A DNA stretch of 64,000 bases from assembly GCF_009754945.1 (NCBI RefSeq), contig NZ_WPIN01000011.1, forward strand, positions 1 through 64,000. The letters run 5' to 3'. Below, piece after piece: positions 35,623-46,169 of the stretch. Each line of letters opens with the position of its first letter. Positions within the stretch are counted from its first letter, which is position 1. Both the position numbers and the translations under genes were made by a program. A model generated the notes under the pieces. The model was not told the origin of the DNA. It saw nothing but the letters and a program-made list of their open reading frames with translations, and did not search any database. The stretch comes from Spirosoma arboris. Its GTDB lineage: Bacteria; Bacteroidota; Bacteroidia; Cytophagales; Spirosomataceae.

Positions 35623-36870
35623 CTACTCAATAGTATAGAGTAGTAAAGTTGGATTACTTTGTTCATTAATAAACTTAGTTGTCAGTTTAAATTTATCTAG
35701 GGATAAAATTTGATCTTGATCCGCTTTAGAATCTAATTTCCTTAGAAAAGGCTCAAAAATTTCGTAATTAAGTACAGAGATAAATTCTGACTTACTGGCA
35801 TATGCTGGGTGTATAAAAAATGGAATTTTATTATAAGATTCAATTTTGATTTTATTACCAGATATAGCTTTTTTCTTATTTTTTAAATAAAATGTATATA
35901 TATCGCCATGAGAAGACTCTTTAAGTGCAAATGTTCTCAAATATATCGCTTTATCTGTTCCACAAAAGTCACTTGCATAAATATGTTTGTTTGAATTATT
36001 TTTCATATATTTTATCATATCTTCAAAAGGTCCATTTAAAATATGACTTTCTATTTTTAAGTCTCCTAAATCGAATTTGAAAAGAGAATTTAATCTATTG
36101 CTTTTGTTGATTATAAATAATTCATCTGAAAATCTCGGGAAAAATTTTAGATCCGATGATTTACTAAACGACTTTGATATAGGCCTAAAATTATTCTTAT
36201 TATCTTTTCCAATTGGCTCAAGATAACCTGCTATGATTTTTGAAAATGTTGAATCCATAACTATTAAGTTGTGCTTATCAAATTCTGGTGACAGTTCTCT
36301 CAATTGGTTAGCAAATAAGCCCCTTTCAATAATGAAGTTCCCATTGGAAAATACAAAATCGTTAAAATATGTTGGAGTTTTTATATTTTTTAAGAATTTT
36401 CCATTTAAATCATACTTAACAATTTTTTTAAGAGAATTATCATAAATATAAAGGCCTTTAGAATCCTCATCAACATCCATACTAAATGGCTTTAAAAATT
36501 CTAAGGGCCCCGCGCCGGTTGCGAAAATTTTTTTTATAAATTTCCCCTTCCTATCAAATATATATACAGCTTTATTAATACTCTTATCAAGTATATATAT
36601 TTTATTATCTGCTATTTTGATATCGTTTATTTTCCCTATTAAACATTTTTTATTTGTTTCTAAATGAACTACATCGATTTCTTTAATAAGGCTATCTATA
36701 ATTATTTCTGAATCCATATCACTAAAAACGTCAATCGTGGTTGCCTTGATTGATGTTTCGGACAATTTGGCGCTTTCATTCGAACGAGAACAGTTGATAT
36801 TAAAAATTAAAATTAAGCCAAAAGTAATAGAAGGTATACTTTTGTTTATATAATCCAAAAGTCTTTGCAT
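35623..36870 (-). CDS. 6-bladed beta-propeller lipoprotein (BF3164/NHL-like)
   Basis: About 415 residues from ATG 36870, chosen because it gives a lipoprotein signal (SITFGLILIFNINC); the frame opens at 37002. Repeated blades contain IYILDKSINKAVYIFDRKGKFIKKI, GAGPLEF and LYIYDNSLKKIVKYDLNGKF, typical of Bacteroidota 6-bladed propellers. Such lipoproteins often sit with small leader-type peptides and TlpA-like proteins. Strong AT bias in codon use sets this cluster apart from its neighbours and suggests transfer. Confidence 0.8.
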   Translation of the reverse strand: MQRLLDYINKSIPSITFGLILIFNINCSRSNESAKLSETSIKATTIDVFSDMDSEIIIDSLIKEIDVVHLETNKKCLIGKINDIKIADNKIYILDKSINKAVYIFDRKGKFIKKIFATGAGPLEFLKPFSMDVDEDSKGLYIYDNSLKKIVKYDLNGKFLKNIKTPTYFNDFVFSNGNFIIERGLFANQLRELSPEFDKHNLIVMDSTFSKIIAGYLEPIGKDNKNNFRPISKSFSKSSDLKFFPRFSDELFIINKSNRLNSLFKFDLGDLKIESHILNGPFEDMIKYMKNNSNKHIYASDFCGTDKAIYLRTFALKESSHGDIYTFYLKNKKKAISGNKIKIESYNKIPFFIHPAYASKSEFISVLNYEIFEPFLRKLDSKADQDQILSLDKFKLTTKFINEQSNPTLLLYTIE

Positions 36871-37213
36871 ATTAAATAAATAATTTTCAACTATAAACAT
36901 TAAATTATTAATCTTATGGCTCTTATGTAGAGAAGTATTACCAAAAAGGCGATGCTTCTTTTTTAAGCTACTTTTGAAGTATTTTATCGAGTTTTTTTGC
37001 ATAATATAGTATAATTTAATTCATCAATAATATCACAATGCAAGTTATATATGGCAATAGGCTCAAATATTAAGTAGAGGCTATTTTAGGCATATTTTTA
37101 TAATTATATATTCAGAAAGAATAACAGGAATTAAATACAACTTTTGATACTATAAAAAGATATAGTATCAAAAGTTGTGTGTTTACTTTCAGGCACCAAA
37201 TAATTCTAGACAA

Positions 37214-37465
37214 TTAGAGGCAGGGTTGTGGTCCACAATTTTGTGTACCTCCATCAAGGCAATCTAGGCGAAACTGCCCCGTTTGATAAGGCATAAAGTT
37301 TTCATCATATGCTACACAAGGTTCTTCTACTTGTATTTTATCAGGTTCCCCCACACTTTCTTGCGCTTTCGCCTCAAAAGAATTGAACATTGTTAACCCT
37401 GATGTCAGGCCTGTTATTGCCGAAATCAACATCAGTCTTTTGAGCACTCCGGAAAATCTTTTCAT
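37214..37465 (-). CDS. Small exported Cys-containing peptide (NVEALA/DUF6520-like)
   Basis: 83 residues. The N-terminal hydrophobic segment (LMLISAITGLTSGLTMFNSF) ends at AKAQ, a plausible signal cleavage site. The mature part of about 48 residues has four Cys (EEPCVAYDENF, RLDCLDG, NCGPQPC). The layout resembles the short NVEALA/DUF6520 peptides of Bacteroidota, which are encoded just before 6-bladed beta-propeller lipoproteins as here. The nearby TlpA-like reductase could act on these cysteines. Function unknown. Confidence 0.6.
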   Translation of the reverse strand: MKRFSGVLKRLMLISAITGLTSGLTMFNSFEAKAQESVGEPDKIQVEEPCVAYDENFMPYQTGQFRLDCLDGGTQNCGPQPCL

Positions 37466-38170
37466 AATTTTATCCTGTTTAAAAGTTAAATATTTTGTTT
37501 AATTAATTAAAATTGAATTGAAATATTAAATATGGCAATATATATCCTCAAAATTTATTATTCGGCAAGGGAATGATCTTGCCAATAGAAATGTTTTTTT
37601 CATATGATAAATTCTATATTTATTTATGATTTTTTCCAATAAGCTAAATAGCCTTAAAACAGTTACCATTATTGATGCGTTTTTTTGTCCAATATAATTC
37701 ATAATTCGCTTAAAACTCAATGGGTAAAAGCCCCTTTTTTAACGAAAAAAACACCCCTTTTCTAACGGGAAAAACACCTCCTTTTTAACGGGGAAATCCC
37801 ATATGAAATGAATATATTAATTTTTGATGTTCTAACTAATAATATTTGAATAGATGTGTAAATATTTAGCGCGAAAAAAGCTACTAGTCTCAAATATTAA
37901 TATGTAAATTAATACATAGGAATAATTGGCATATTTCCGAGAGTCCGCTTCTGTTTTTAATCCGCCAAGCTAGGAGAAAAATGCCATTTGACTTTCGGAC
38001 AACCTACTAACCCAAAGCAATATCGTTTCGGCTAGCTTTTAGATACCCTGATAGATAGTGATTCCGATTTTTTATACCACCCCTTAATTTTGTCGGAATG
38101 GTTGCTAACTTAGCCAATCATGAAAGCAAAAAGCCGTCTTCAATTTATCTCCGTGTTTAAGATCGTTTTA
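37466..38170. other. AT-rich intergenic region with short tandem repeats
   Basis: Upstream region of the small-peptide cluster. No convincing gene; a 64-residue minus-strand frame at 37526-37720 is weak. Three imperfect 21-25-bp tandem units lie at 37731-37800. Confidence 0.4.
37731..37800. repeat. Three imperfect tandem repeats
   Basis: Units at 37731-37755, 37756-37779 and 37780-37800 follow the pattern CC-poly(T)-AACG-(G)-poly(A)-CACC. They lie about 270 bp upstream of the small-peptide gene and might bind a regulator. Confidence 0.5.
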
Positions 38171-38173
38171 TAG

Positions 38174-39110
38174 ACCCGTGCATTACCGTAATAAAGGTGA
38201 TCTCCTTTTTGTTGAAGAAAGCTTGTACCAAGGGTCTTTTTCCAGCCATTTGACTTGACCCAGAACCGCAACTGTTAGCTCTTCTAGGCTCGTAAAAACC
38301 TGATTCTTTAAACTACGCTTCAATTGGCTCCAGACCAACTCGACTGGGCTGAGTTGGGGACTATAGGCCGGTAGACGTTCCAGGGGAATCCGTCCTGGAC
38401 GTTTTTTCAAAAAGGCTTTTACCACTTAACTGCAGTGGATGGCTGCCCCATCCCAGATTAGAAGCATATCTCGTTTCCCATAGCGTCCACACAACTTATT
38501 AAGAAACCATACGATGTCTTCACTGGTAAATGGCTGATCTTGACCGGCTACATAGATTCGACCATTGGGCGCCATAGCGGCAATCAAGCTTAAATGCGCA
38601 CGCCCTGCTTGCTCCATTACTACCGGGGTCTGCCCACAAGGTGCCCAGGTATGAGCTAATAAAGGCAGCAAATAGCACGCCGACTCATCCACGTATAAAA
38701 TGACTCGCCCATCTGCTTTTTTTGAGTTCAGGGAAACGCTCTTCTCCCCATTGAGCCACTGCCTGTGAGTCTTGCTGGCTGGCTTTTCGCTACGGTTTCT
38801 GTCGGCTCTAATTGAGTTTTGTCAAAATACGACCAACTTGAGAAGGGTCGTAACTGACACCAAATATTTTTTTGATCACTTCATTGACACTTTGCCGCGT
38901 CCAAATCGCTCCGCTAAAGCGTGATATGTTGCTCCTTTATTGAGTTCATTCACTAATTGGCTGAGTTATTTAGCTGATAAACGAGCGAGTGCCCCTGTTC
39001 GCTTCCCTTCTTGCAAGGCTTTGGCTCCTTGCTGCTGGTATTTCTTCAGGGTTCGGCTAACCCAAGGTTGAGTCAAACCAAATACTATAGTGTTCCCGAT
39101 AAGTTGGCTC
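38174..39110 (-). pseudogene. IS630-family transposase, degraded
   Basis: The DDE part is read in two pieces: 38426-38692 (VDESACYLLPLLAHTWAPCGQTPVV ... IWDGAAIHCS) and 38183-38425 (VKAFLKKRPGRIPLERLPAYSPQLSPVELVW). They are separated by one stop codon (TAA at 38426-38428) where the relative at 60.2 kb has Glu. Upstream, the HTH half has several stops; WVSRTLKKYQQQG remains at about 39050. The N-terminus is truncated where the ISL3 remnant begins. An A7 run before the DDE half is shared with the IS630 at 60.2 kb. Confidence 0.85.
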
Positions 39111-39128
39111 TTACGCACTTTGTGTGGT

Positions 39129-40325
39129 TCAGTATTGATAAAGTACTCGTTGCCGTAACAAGTCCAGTTTGGCTCGTCCATACATCTGCCTCTTAATGAG
39201 CTTTAGTCTGGTCACTTGCCCTTCGGTTTGACCATTGCTCCAGGCGGTGGCCAAGGCTGCTCGAACGGCCGCATAGTCCTGTTGAAAACGAAGTCCAAAC
39301 TGCTGGAGTAACACGGCTGAACAATTTTGACAATGGGCCAACCAATCGTCTAATAAAACCGCCTGGCGAGTTCGAACCATGATGGACTCAGTCCTGACAA
39401 ACGTAGCGCAGGATTTGTCGATCAGTCTGTTCCAGGAAGCAGATTGGGCGTACCATTAGCCAAGCAAGTTGTTGAGCACTGGGTAACTCAACAACTGGTT
39501 GATGAGAGAGTAGCGAGTTGATTACGGCCTGTTTTTGAGTCATTGGCACCGGCTCATTAGGACGTCTACTCAACCATTTACTTACCTGATTGTGAGCACC
39601 CGGATAGCCCTGCTGACAAAGTTCTCGCCACAACTGTTGAGCGTTACGACAGCCCTGCTGATAGCGATTTTCCAAGTAGTCCAGAAAGGAGTCAGCATGC
39701 TGCGTCCGGTTGGTCGCCGGATTCGTTCGGGAAAGGATTCGGCGTAGGCATACCGACAAACAGTACTACGATTCATGGCCAGTTGCCGACTAATCTTAGA
39801 AATAGAAAGCCCTGCTTGGCGCAACTGCTGTACTTTATTAAAGTAGCCTAAGCGTCTTTCCCGGCCAGCCAAACGAGCTTCCATTTCATTTTTTGAATAA
39901 TCCCGCATCACATAGTTAAGTCGATCTGTTGCCGGTTGAGTTGTTGGACTGGCTTCAGATACTGGCAACAGCTTCCATAGTTGTTGATAGCAACTGGTTA
40001 GTATCCTTTCTACAACTTGCTCCAGGTTTTGCAACAAATGTCATCGATCGGCCACTTGCATAGCTTGTGGAGCTCCCTCACGCGCTCCCCGAGCATACTC
40101 ACTCGAACGATCTCTTCCGGGCCGCCGTTGCGGTAATCACTTCTACACCTGGATGGGTTTTCAGCCAATCGCGCATTCCTTCCGCAGTCCGCCCTTCCAA
40201 TAAATCAATGGGTTGATGTCGATCCAAATCGACTAAAATCGTACCATATGTCTTGGTTTTCCGTACCGCCCAGTCATCAACTCCTAAAGCACGAGGTGTT
40301 TTAAACTTACCGGTTGCCATCGCCG
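39129..40325 (-). pseudogene. ISL3-family transposase, degraded
   Basis: Starts in the middle of the family (ALGVDDWAVRKTKTYGTILVDLD), so the zinc-finger N-terminus is missing. A 16-bp insertion at 40117-40132 splits VIT from RDRSSEYARGA, a conserved ISL3 motif. A TGG-to-TGA change (40041-40043) stops VADRWHLLQN. Frameshifts follow near 39740 and 39385. The end DDWLAHCQNCS ... SNGQTEGQVTRLKLIKRQMYGRA, the usual ISL3 C-terminus, is intact. It lies in a pile of dead IS elements between the two RND loci. Confidence 0.88.
40117..40132 (-). repeat. 16-bp GC-rich insertion, copy D (in ISL3 transposase)
   Basis: Minus-strand sequence CGCAACGGCGGCCCGG after GATTAC. Deleting exactly 16 bases restores VITRDRSSEYARGAREGAP, the conserved ISL3 sequence. 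Confidence 0.8.
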
Positions 40326-40399
40326 GATTAACCGTAATAGGGTATAATAACTAGTGGGCATATGTAGATGAGTTAGCAACCGGCTGCCTGCTATTGAGG

Positions 40400-40886
40400 A
40401 CAATGCGGGTTTTGAGTATAAAATTTCGATCATTCATCTATCGACCCGTATCAAGTACTCCGAAATTGATGACAACTATGGCAGCCAAACGATTGCAGGC
40501 ATTTATCAACGTGCCTTCGATTTGTTGCCCCCTTTTTCATCACTTTCACCGACAACGCTATGAGCTTTACTATGAAGTATACGGCTCACCCTAAGCGCAA
40601 AACCAGTTTTATTAAAACCGTCGAGGAGAGTGGTCGCATCCATGCGTTGATCCAGAAAGGCAAGCCTTGGCGTAATGGGTTCATCGAACGCAGTAACCGG
40701 ACGGATAAAGACGAGTTGTTCACTCAACTGCGCTTCAGTAGTTCTGAAGAGCGGAAGTACCAGCTCAAGTTGTGGGAGATGGCTTATAATCACCATCGTC
40801 CGCACCAGGGCTTGACCAATCAGATTCCCTTCCAGGTCTATTTTCGAGACTACCCGCTTCATGCTGCTACGCGTGGAATAACCTAA
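40400..40886 (+). pseudogene. IS481-like integrase C-terminal fragment
   Basis: Encodes YSEIDDNYGSQTIAGIYQRAF, FTDNAMSFTM, then KPWRNGFIERSNRTDKDELF and HHRPHQGLTNQIPFQ, the typical C-terminal half of an rve-core IS481 transposase. One T is missing in the run after CCCCC at about 40530, shifting the frame. The N-terminal half is absent. Confidence 0.8.
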
Positions 40887-41069
40887 TCACTCAATACACC
40901 TAGGCTTTTTAATCTCCAAACTATATTCTAACTAAAGGAAATGATGAATTTTATGAAGGGTGAAGTTTGGTTGCTCTTTAGGTTTGGCTGTTCATTTATT
41001 TTCTTAGCATGTCAAGTAGTTTGAAAAACCTGTACAATATTTAGGTAGTACCTTTAACTTTAAAAGTAG

Positions 41070-44000
41070 CTACTCAAAACGTTTTCTCAGCAAAAAAAGT
41101 GGTAGATAAATACCCACAGCCAGTAATGACATTAGCAGTCCGCCAATAGTACCGACACCTAATGCATACCAGAACGGCTCCTGCCCAAAAAGCAGAAACG
41201 GAATCATGCCTATGACTGTTGATAAAATAGTCATCAGCACGGGCCCTATTTTATGTCGGAACGCTTTTTGGTAAGTTCTTATACTTGACAAATGCAAAAA
41301 CCTGTTACGTATATGGTTCATCTCGGCCACAACAAAAATACCCACACAAACGACGTTGCCCGATAGTAATATAAGACTAGTAAAGCCGCCCTGATCAAAA
41401 TTACTGTCGGTCCAGTAAAAAGCTAAAAAAACTCCGATATATGACAAAGGAATCAATCCAATTAGGGCCATAGGTTGCCATAAGCTCTCAAAAACAACAG
41501 CACAGATAATATATATCAACAGTACGGCCAAGCCTATTAACTCGTAAGGGGTGCTTTCATCGGTGCCAAACCAATAACGGTCCATCGCTTTGACGGTATA
41601 GCCAAGTGGTAGTTTGGGACGAAATTCTTCTAGGGTTTTAGCTAGGAATTTTTGGCCGAAATTATAACTTCCCAAATACTCGAAACTCACAATCCGCCGA
41701 TATTGTTGATCTTGCTTATGGATTTCAGGAATCACTTTTTGGCGGACAACTGTACTCGTCTCAGCAAGTTTAAAATTGGACGTACCAATCTTTATCAGTT
41801 GGTGTTGTAACATCCAGATATCGGTAGTGCAGCTTTGGGCGGGCACCAGTTTGATAGCTCCATAGTCTCCATTCATAAAAGCATACAAGTCAGGTTGAGG
41901 GCGGGCGTTATAGTCGGCTAGCCGGTTATATAGGGCGGTTGTACCGATGCCATTTAAGGCTAATGCTTCGGGGTTTACACGGAGCTGAAATTCATACAGA
42001 CTCTTCTGTTGAAATAAACTGGGGCTCCGGTTGGTATTGACAGATTGAACGCGTGGGTGCTTTTCGAGTTGCCGAGCCAGCACACTAGCTTGAACTTCCA
42101 GCTGCCGATAATTATAGCCAAACATTTCAATGCTGAAGGTAGGTGTTTCTTCCGCGCCAAGCTTTTGGCTAAATCCCTGCCCTACACCAAAAATATCCCA
42201 ATCAACCCCGCTCATTTCGGTCGAAAGTAGAATAGCCCGATTTTTTATCTGGTACGGAAAAATACCATTAGCATATGGCTCTCGAAAATAAACCGTCAGG
42301 ATGCCTTCCTGTCCACTATTGATCTGGGTAATAAACTTATCTATCTCCCCATACTGGCTAAACTCTTTCTCGAATCGACGGAATATGGCATCCATCTGTT
42401 CAGGCGTACTCTGATTGGGTAATTCCAAAATGATGTATAAAATCGTCCGATCGGCTTCTCGCTGATACGATCCTTCATGAACGTTATTGATAAACAGACG
42501 CAATGTTCCTCCCAGCCATTTATCTACCATTGGCTTTAAATACTCGACATACCAGTTATTCCCAAGCACGGTATTGTAGTATGGAGCCAGAGAATTATTT
42601 GTCTCTACTGTGACTGGCAACCAGAATACTGGCAAGCCGAAGAGCAACACCGCTCCCGTTAGGGCAAGCCCCCGAAATCGAAGCAGCCCCGTCAGTAATC
42701 GTCTATACTGTCGCTCCATCCAAAGTACCCTCCGAATACGCCTGTTCCTCACCTTTAGCTCCCTCCCCGCCCCTCTTATCTCCCCCCAAAACCTTTCTAT
42801 TATTACTGGTACAAACCCCATCGATACGAAAAACGAAACAGATAATGTGATAGCCATTACAAGCGCAAAGTCGGTCAGTGCTTGGCGGTTTTCTTCTGGC
42901 AGAAACCAAACGATCGCCAGGCCTACATATGTAGTCAATGTTGCCCCTAATAGCGCCGTAAATACCTTCCCATCACGGTACCGTTGGTAATGGTCAATCA
43001 TCACAATTACGTTGTCCATCACAATACCTAATGAAGCGGTGAGGGCAGCCAGTGAGTAGAGGTGAATTTCCACTTTGAACCACACAAAAACTAGTAATGA
43101 CAGAAGTAGCGTCACGACAGTGCTACTAATAATGAGCGTAATATAGTTTCGGCTTCGAGTTGTTAAAGCCACAAATAGCAATAGGAACATTGTTGATACA
43201 CTCGTCTGAACTCCAATTTGTTGAAGGTTCTCGCGAATGTAAGTCGTAGTGTCGTAGGCGATATCAAGTCGATAATTGGGGGGTAACGTTAGAGTAGCAA
43301 TTTGTCGGTGCAATGCAGTGGCTACTCGGATTTGATTAGATCCTCTCGCGGCCGACATCACAATGTTGATAGCCGTTTTGCCATTAATGCGGTAAAACTG
43401 ATTAGCTGGTGGCTCCTGTCGGACTGAACTGACTAGATCACTCAGATAAATTATCCGTCCTGCCCTATTTGCCACCGGAATTTTCCGCCAGCAATTGGCA
43501 TCAACCTCTGTATTATCCAGTCCGACGCGCAGGATACGACCGGTTGTCTGACGAAGTTGCCCCAATGGTTCGCGCTGGAAATACTTCGTTATAGCACGTT
43601 GTAAATCGGCTTCTGTCAGTTGCAACACTGGAAGGACATCGGCATTATAGGTAAGTAACCATTCTGAGCGGGTACCGCCATAAACGGACACATTGCCCAC
43701 ATCTGACACAGCAGCCAGTAGGGGTTTTATTTGTTCGTTGGCGTAGCGTTGTAGGGTACCAGGAGAGTCCGGGCCACTTAGCTGAAGTATTATTAGCGGT
43801 TTGGTTCGCTCGTGTTCTCTGGGGCTGTTTAGACTTAATTCCGGATAACTCACTTCATGGGGAAGTTGCGGATATACCTGTCTGATTAAGGCGGCTACCT
43901 CAAAACGAGTAGCATCCAAATCAGTAGTACGGTCGAGTTCAAGAGTAATATTACTTCCATTATAGCCTGATACCGAACTGATTTTTTTTACACCTTCCAG

Positions 44001-44222
44001 TGTGGCGAGCACCCCTTCTAGCCGGGACGTTACCTGCTGTTCTAAAACCTCTGGAGCAGCACCCGGCCAAGTATAGCTAAGGGAAAGTGAACGACCACCC
44101 GTCGAGGGAGTCAATTGCATTGACAGACCGGGCAACATAAGGCAACCGACGATGGCCAGTACAATAAACGCAACCAGAAGCCCGTAACTACGAAACATTG
44201 AGTAGCTAAAAAATATTTTCAA
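41070..44222 (-). CDS. RND-family efflux transporter, pump 2
   Basis: 1050 residues with the full RND plan. TM1 is YGLLVAFIVLAIVGCLMLPGLSMQL. The TM4 relay region reads ASLGIVMDNVIVMIDH, with a single Asp-Asn in place of the usual Asp pair. The GTIGGLLMSLLAVGIYLPLFLLRKRF end is normal. It is only distantly like pump 1 (29235-32354), from which it is separated by dead IS elements and the TlpA cluster. In MdtABC-type systems two different RND subunits share one adaptor, so the adaptor at 32351-33532 may once have served both; that is inference. Confidence 0.92.
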   Translation of the reverse strand: MKIFFSYSMFRSYGLLVAFIVLAIVGCLMLPGLSMQLTPSTGGRSLSLSYTWPGAAPEVLEQQVTSRLEGVLATLEGVKKISSVSGYNGSNITLELDRTTDLDATRFEVAALIRQVYPQLPHEVSYPELSLNSPREHERTKPLIILQLSGPDSPGTLQRYANEQIKPLLAAVSDVGNVSVYGGTRSEWLLTYNADVLPVLQLTEADLQRAITKYFQREPLGQLRQTTGRILRVGLDNTEVDANCWRKIPVANRAGRIIYLSDLVSSVRQEPPANQFYRINGKTAINIVMSAARGSNQIRVATALHRQIATLTLPPNYRLDIAYDTTTYIRENLQQIGVQTSVSTMFLLLFVALTTRSRNYITLIISSTVVTLLLSLLVFVWFKVEIHLYSLAALTASLGIVMDNVIVMIDHYQRYRDGKVFTALLGATLTTYVGLAIVWFLPEENRQALTDFALVMAITLSVSFFVSMGFVPVIIERFWGEIRGAGRELKVRNRRIRRVLWMERQYRRLLTGLLRFRGLALTGAVLLFGLPVFWLPVTVETNNSLAPYYNTVLGNNWYVEYLKPMVDKWLGGTLRLFINNVHEGSYQREADRTILYIILELPNQSTPEQMDAIFRRFEKEFSQYGEIDKFITQINSGQEGILTVYFREPYANGIFPYQIKNRAILLSTEMSGVDWDIFGVGQGFSQKLGAEETPTFSIEMFGYNYRQLEVQASVLARQLEKHPRVQSVNTNRSPSLFQQKSLYEFQLRVNPEALALNGIGTTALYNRLADYNARPQPDLYAFMNGDYGAIKLVPAQSCTTDIWMLQHQLIKIGTSNFKLAETSTVVRQKVIPEIHKQDQQYRRIVSFEYLGSYNFGQKFLAKTLEEFRPKLPLGYTVKAMDRYWFGTDESTPYELIGLAVLLIYIICAVVFESLWQPMALIGLIPLSYIGVFLAFYWTDSNFDQGGFTSLILLSGNVVCVGIFVVAEMNHIRNRFLHLSSIRTYQKAFRHKIGPVLMTILSTVIGMIPFLLFGQEPFWYALGVGTIGGLLMSLLAVGIYLPLFLLRKRFE

Positions 44223-44446
44223 AAACTATAATGCGAATCATTGGCAACTATATGATGGCTTCTAAGGCCTTCACCGATCGCTATCGTCAACACTTAATCG
44301 ACGCTGATGGGTCAGCCAAGCAAAGTTTCATTCCATGCTCCACGTTTGGGGAACAATACAAACATCTTGATTCCGAACGGCTTACGAATCACGTCCACAA
44401 ACCAATTATAGGTTTCCTTGACAAGTGTTTCAAATCAGCACTATAA

Positions 44447-45030
44447 CCGCTATCTACAAAGATTATTATCAGCTGAAAGAAATTAATCCTGACTTTGTGT
44501 AAACGAGCCAGTCTAAGCCCCCAATTGCTTATCAATATAAACCTCAGCGATTAGCTTTCACCTTATATTTAGCAGCTATTAAGGGGTAGGCATAAATAGG
44601 AACCCTTGAATATTAAAGGGTTGATGACCAAACCAATCCAATTACATCCGCAGTTCCCTGTACGCCAAATTACTGTATTTGCCTGACTTTCTACATAATA
44701 GTTGGCAACAACCAGACCAGTAACGGGAAAGCCCTAAACTTTTCGAGTAGGTATTTGTCTTACCTTTTGTGTTCATGCTCCTCAAACGTATTTATGCTTT
44801 TGCTGCCATGCAGCGCTGGGCTAAAGCCAATTATGGCTTGCTGGGTTGGCAACAGGCTCCAGACCTAAACTATCCGTAGGTTTCTGGGATTCGAATCACT
44901 AGATTTACTCATTGATAATATAAACTACTAGATGAGGCATCTTGGAATTTACTGCCTACGTTTTAGTGGTCGTGTCCTTACCCCGTTCGGTGAGCCAGTT
45001 GTGACTAGAATTTAAGCCGCCTGTGAGGCC
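44447..45030. other. Gene-poor stretch between pump 2 and an IS3 element
   Basis: Only short frames remain, for example at about 44774-44878 (MLLKRIYAFAAMQRWAKANYG, no family recognised). A 71-residue plus-strand frame at 44231-44446 is also unconvincing. Probably leftovers of lost genes. Confidence 0.35.
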
Positions 45031-45049
45031 CTCCTGAAAAGTGTTCCGC

Positions 45050-45925
45050 TCAAAGATTGAGGATCGGACGTTCATTTGTTTGTTTTTGCTTCCCCTTTCC
45101 AACCTCATTCGGGGTTAAACCTCCCAGCGAGCTGTGAGGTCGGAAGTTATTGTATTCTTGCCGCCAGTATTCAATTTTTTGGCGGGCATCTTCCAACGAT
45201 AAAAACCAGTGCGCATTTAAACATTCGTCTCTGAAACTGCCATTGAATGATTCAATAAACGGGTTGTCAGTCGGTTTACCAGGCCTGGAAAAATCCAGTG
45301 TTACTCCATTATCATACGCCCATAAGTCCAGTGCCTTCGAAATAAATTCACTCCCGTTATCGACTTGAATCCGTTGGGGCACAGCCAAATCTACACTTTT
45401 TAAGTGATTCATCACTGCTACTACATCTTCTGCTTTTAAGGACTGTCCGACGTGAATGGCTAGGCACTGTCGGCTATAATTATCGCCTATAGTTAAAGCC
45501 CGGATTTTTCGCCCGTCAAAAAGCTGGTCGGCTACAAAATCCATGCTCCAGCACTGATGAATATTGGAGAGTTGGGGGCGATCCAACCGGTGAGCAGCCG
45601 CTCGATTACGGCGAGGCCGCTTGCTTCTGAGATGCAATCCTTCTTCACAATATACCCTATATACCCTTTTATGGTTGTCACGCCAGCCCTCTCTACGCAG
45701 CAACACATAAATCCGCTGATAACCGTACCGAACCCTTACTTGAGCAATTTCTTTAATCCGTTTCCGGATCACGGAGTCATCTCGACGACGAGACTTATAC
45801 TGCAAGGAGGATCGACGAAACTGAATTACAGAGCATGCACGACGAGCCGAAACGCGATAGTTTTCCATTAAACTTGAGGCCTGTTTTCTCTGCTGGACTG
45901 GCCTTAAAGCTTTTTTTAAGCACAT
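45050..45925 (-). CDS. IS3 OrfB (DDE integrase)
   Basis: 291 residues, open throughout. HTH_21 region (RIKEIAQVRVRYGYQRIYVLLRREGW), then the rve core with CWSMDFVADQLFDGRKIRALTIGDNYSR (first Asp), IQVDNGSEFISKALDLWAY (second Asp) and PTDNPFIESFNGSFRDECLNAHWF (Glu). Normally made as an OrfAB fusion by -1 slippage on AAAAAAAG. The enzyme half looks intact, but OrfA upstream has an early stop. Confidence 0.9.
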   Translation of the reverse strand: MCLKKALRPVQQRKQASSLMENYRVSARRACSVIQFRRSSLQYKSRRRDDSVIRKRIKEIAQVRVRYGYQRIYVLLRREGWRDNHKRVYRVYCEEGLHLRSKRPRRNRAAAHRLDRPQLSNIHQCWSMDFVADQLFDGRKIRALTIGDNYSRQCLAIHVGQSLKAEDVVAVMNHLKSVDLAVPQRIQVDNGSEFISKALDLWAYDNGVTLDFSRPGKPTDNPFIESFNGSFRDECLNAHWFLSLEDARQKIEYWRQEYNNFRPHSSLGGLTPNEVGKGKQKQTNERPILNL

Positions 45926-46169
45926 CCTGAAGCATTTGTTTGTCCAGACTTAAGTCGGCCACTAGCTGTTTCAACTGACGGTTTTCTTCTTCCAACTGAT
46001 GTAATCGTCGGAGCTCTGCAACACCCAAGCCACCATATTTCTTTTTCCAATTGTAAAAGGTAGCCTCGCTGATGCCCATTTTTCGACATACTTCGGCCAC
46101 GGCCACTCCGGTCTAAGCTTGCTTGAGAGCAAAGACGATTTGGGCTTCGGTGAACTTGGTTTTCTTCAT
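45868..46169 (-). pseudogene. IS3 OrfA (HTH) with a nonsense codon
   Basis: Starts MKKTKFTEAQIVFALKQA at 46169; a TAG (46113-46115) then stands where relatives have Glu (QAETGVAVAEVCRKMGISEATFYNWKKKYGG). The rest, with the coiled coil LEEENRQLKQLVADLSLDKQML, is open. Translation could restart downstream, but the HTH would be incomplete. Confidence 0.8.

Noticed and set aside
36500..36525. GC-rich GGGCCCCGCGCCGG in the AT-rich propeller gene as another 16-bp insertion
   Set aside because: It encodes the family motif ATGAGPLEF in frame, so it is ordinary coding sequence.
37526..37720. 64-codon minus-strand frame as a small peptide gene
   Set aside because: AT-rich composition gives such frames by chance; no signal peptide or conserved motif.
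44231..44446. 71-codon plus-strand frame after pump 2
   Set aside because: No family, no start signal and surrounded by decayed sequence; not called as a gene.
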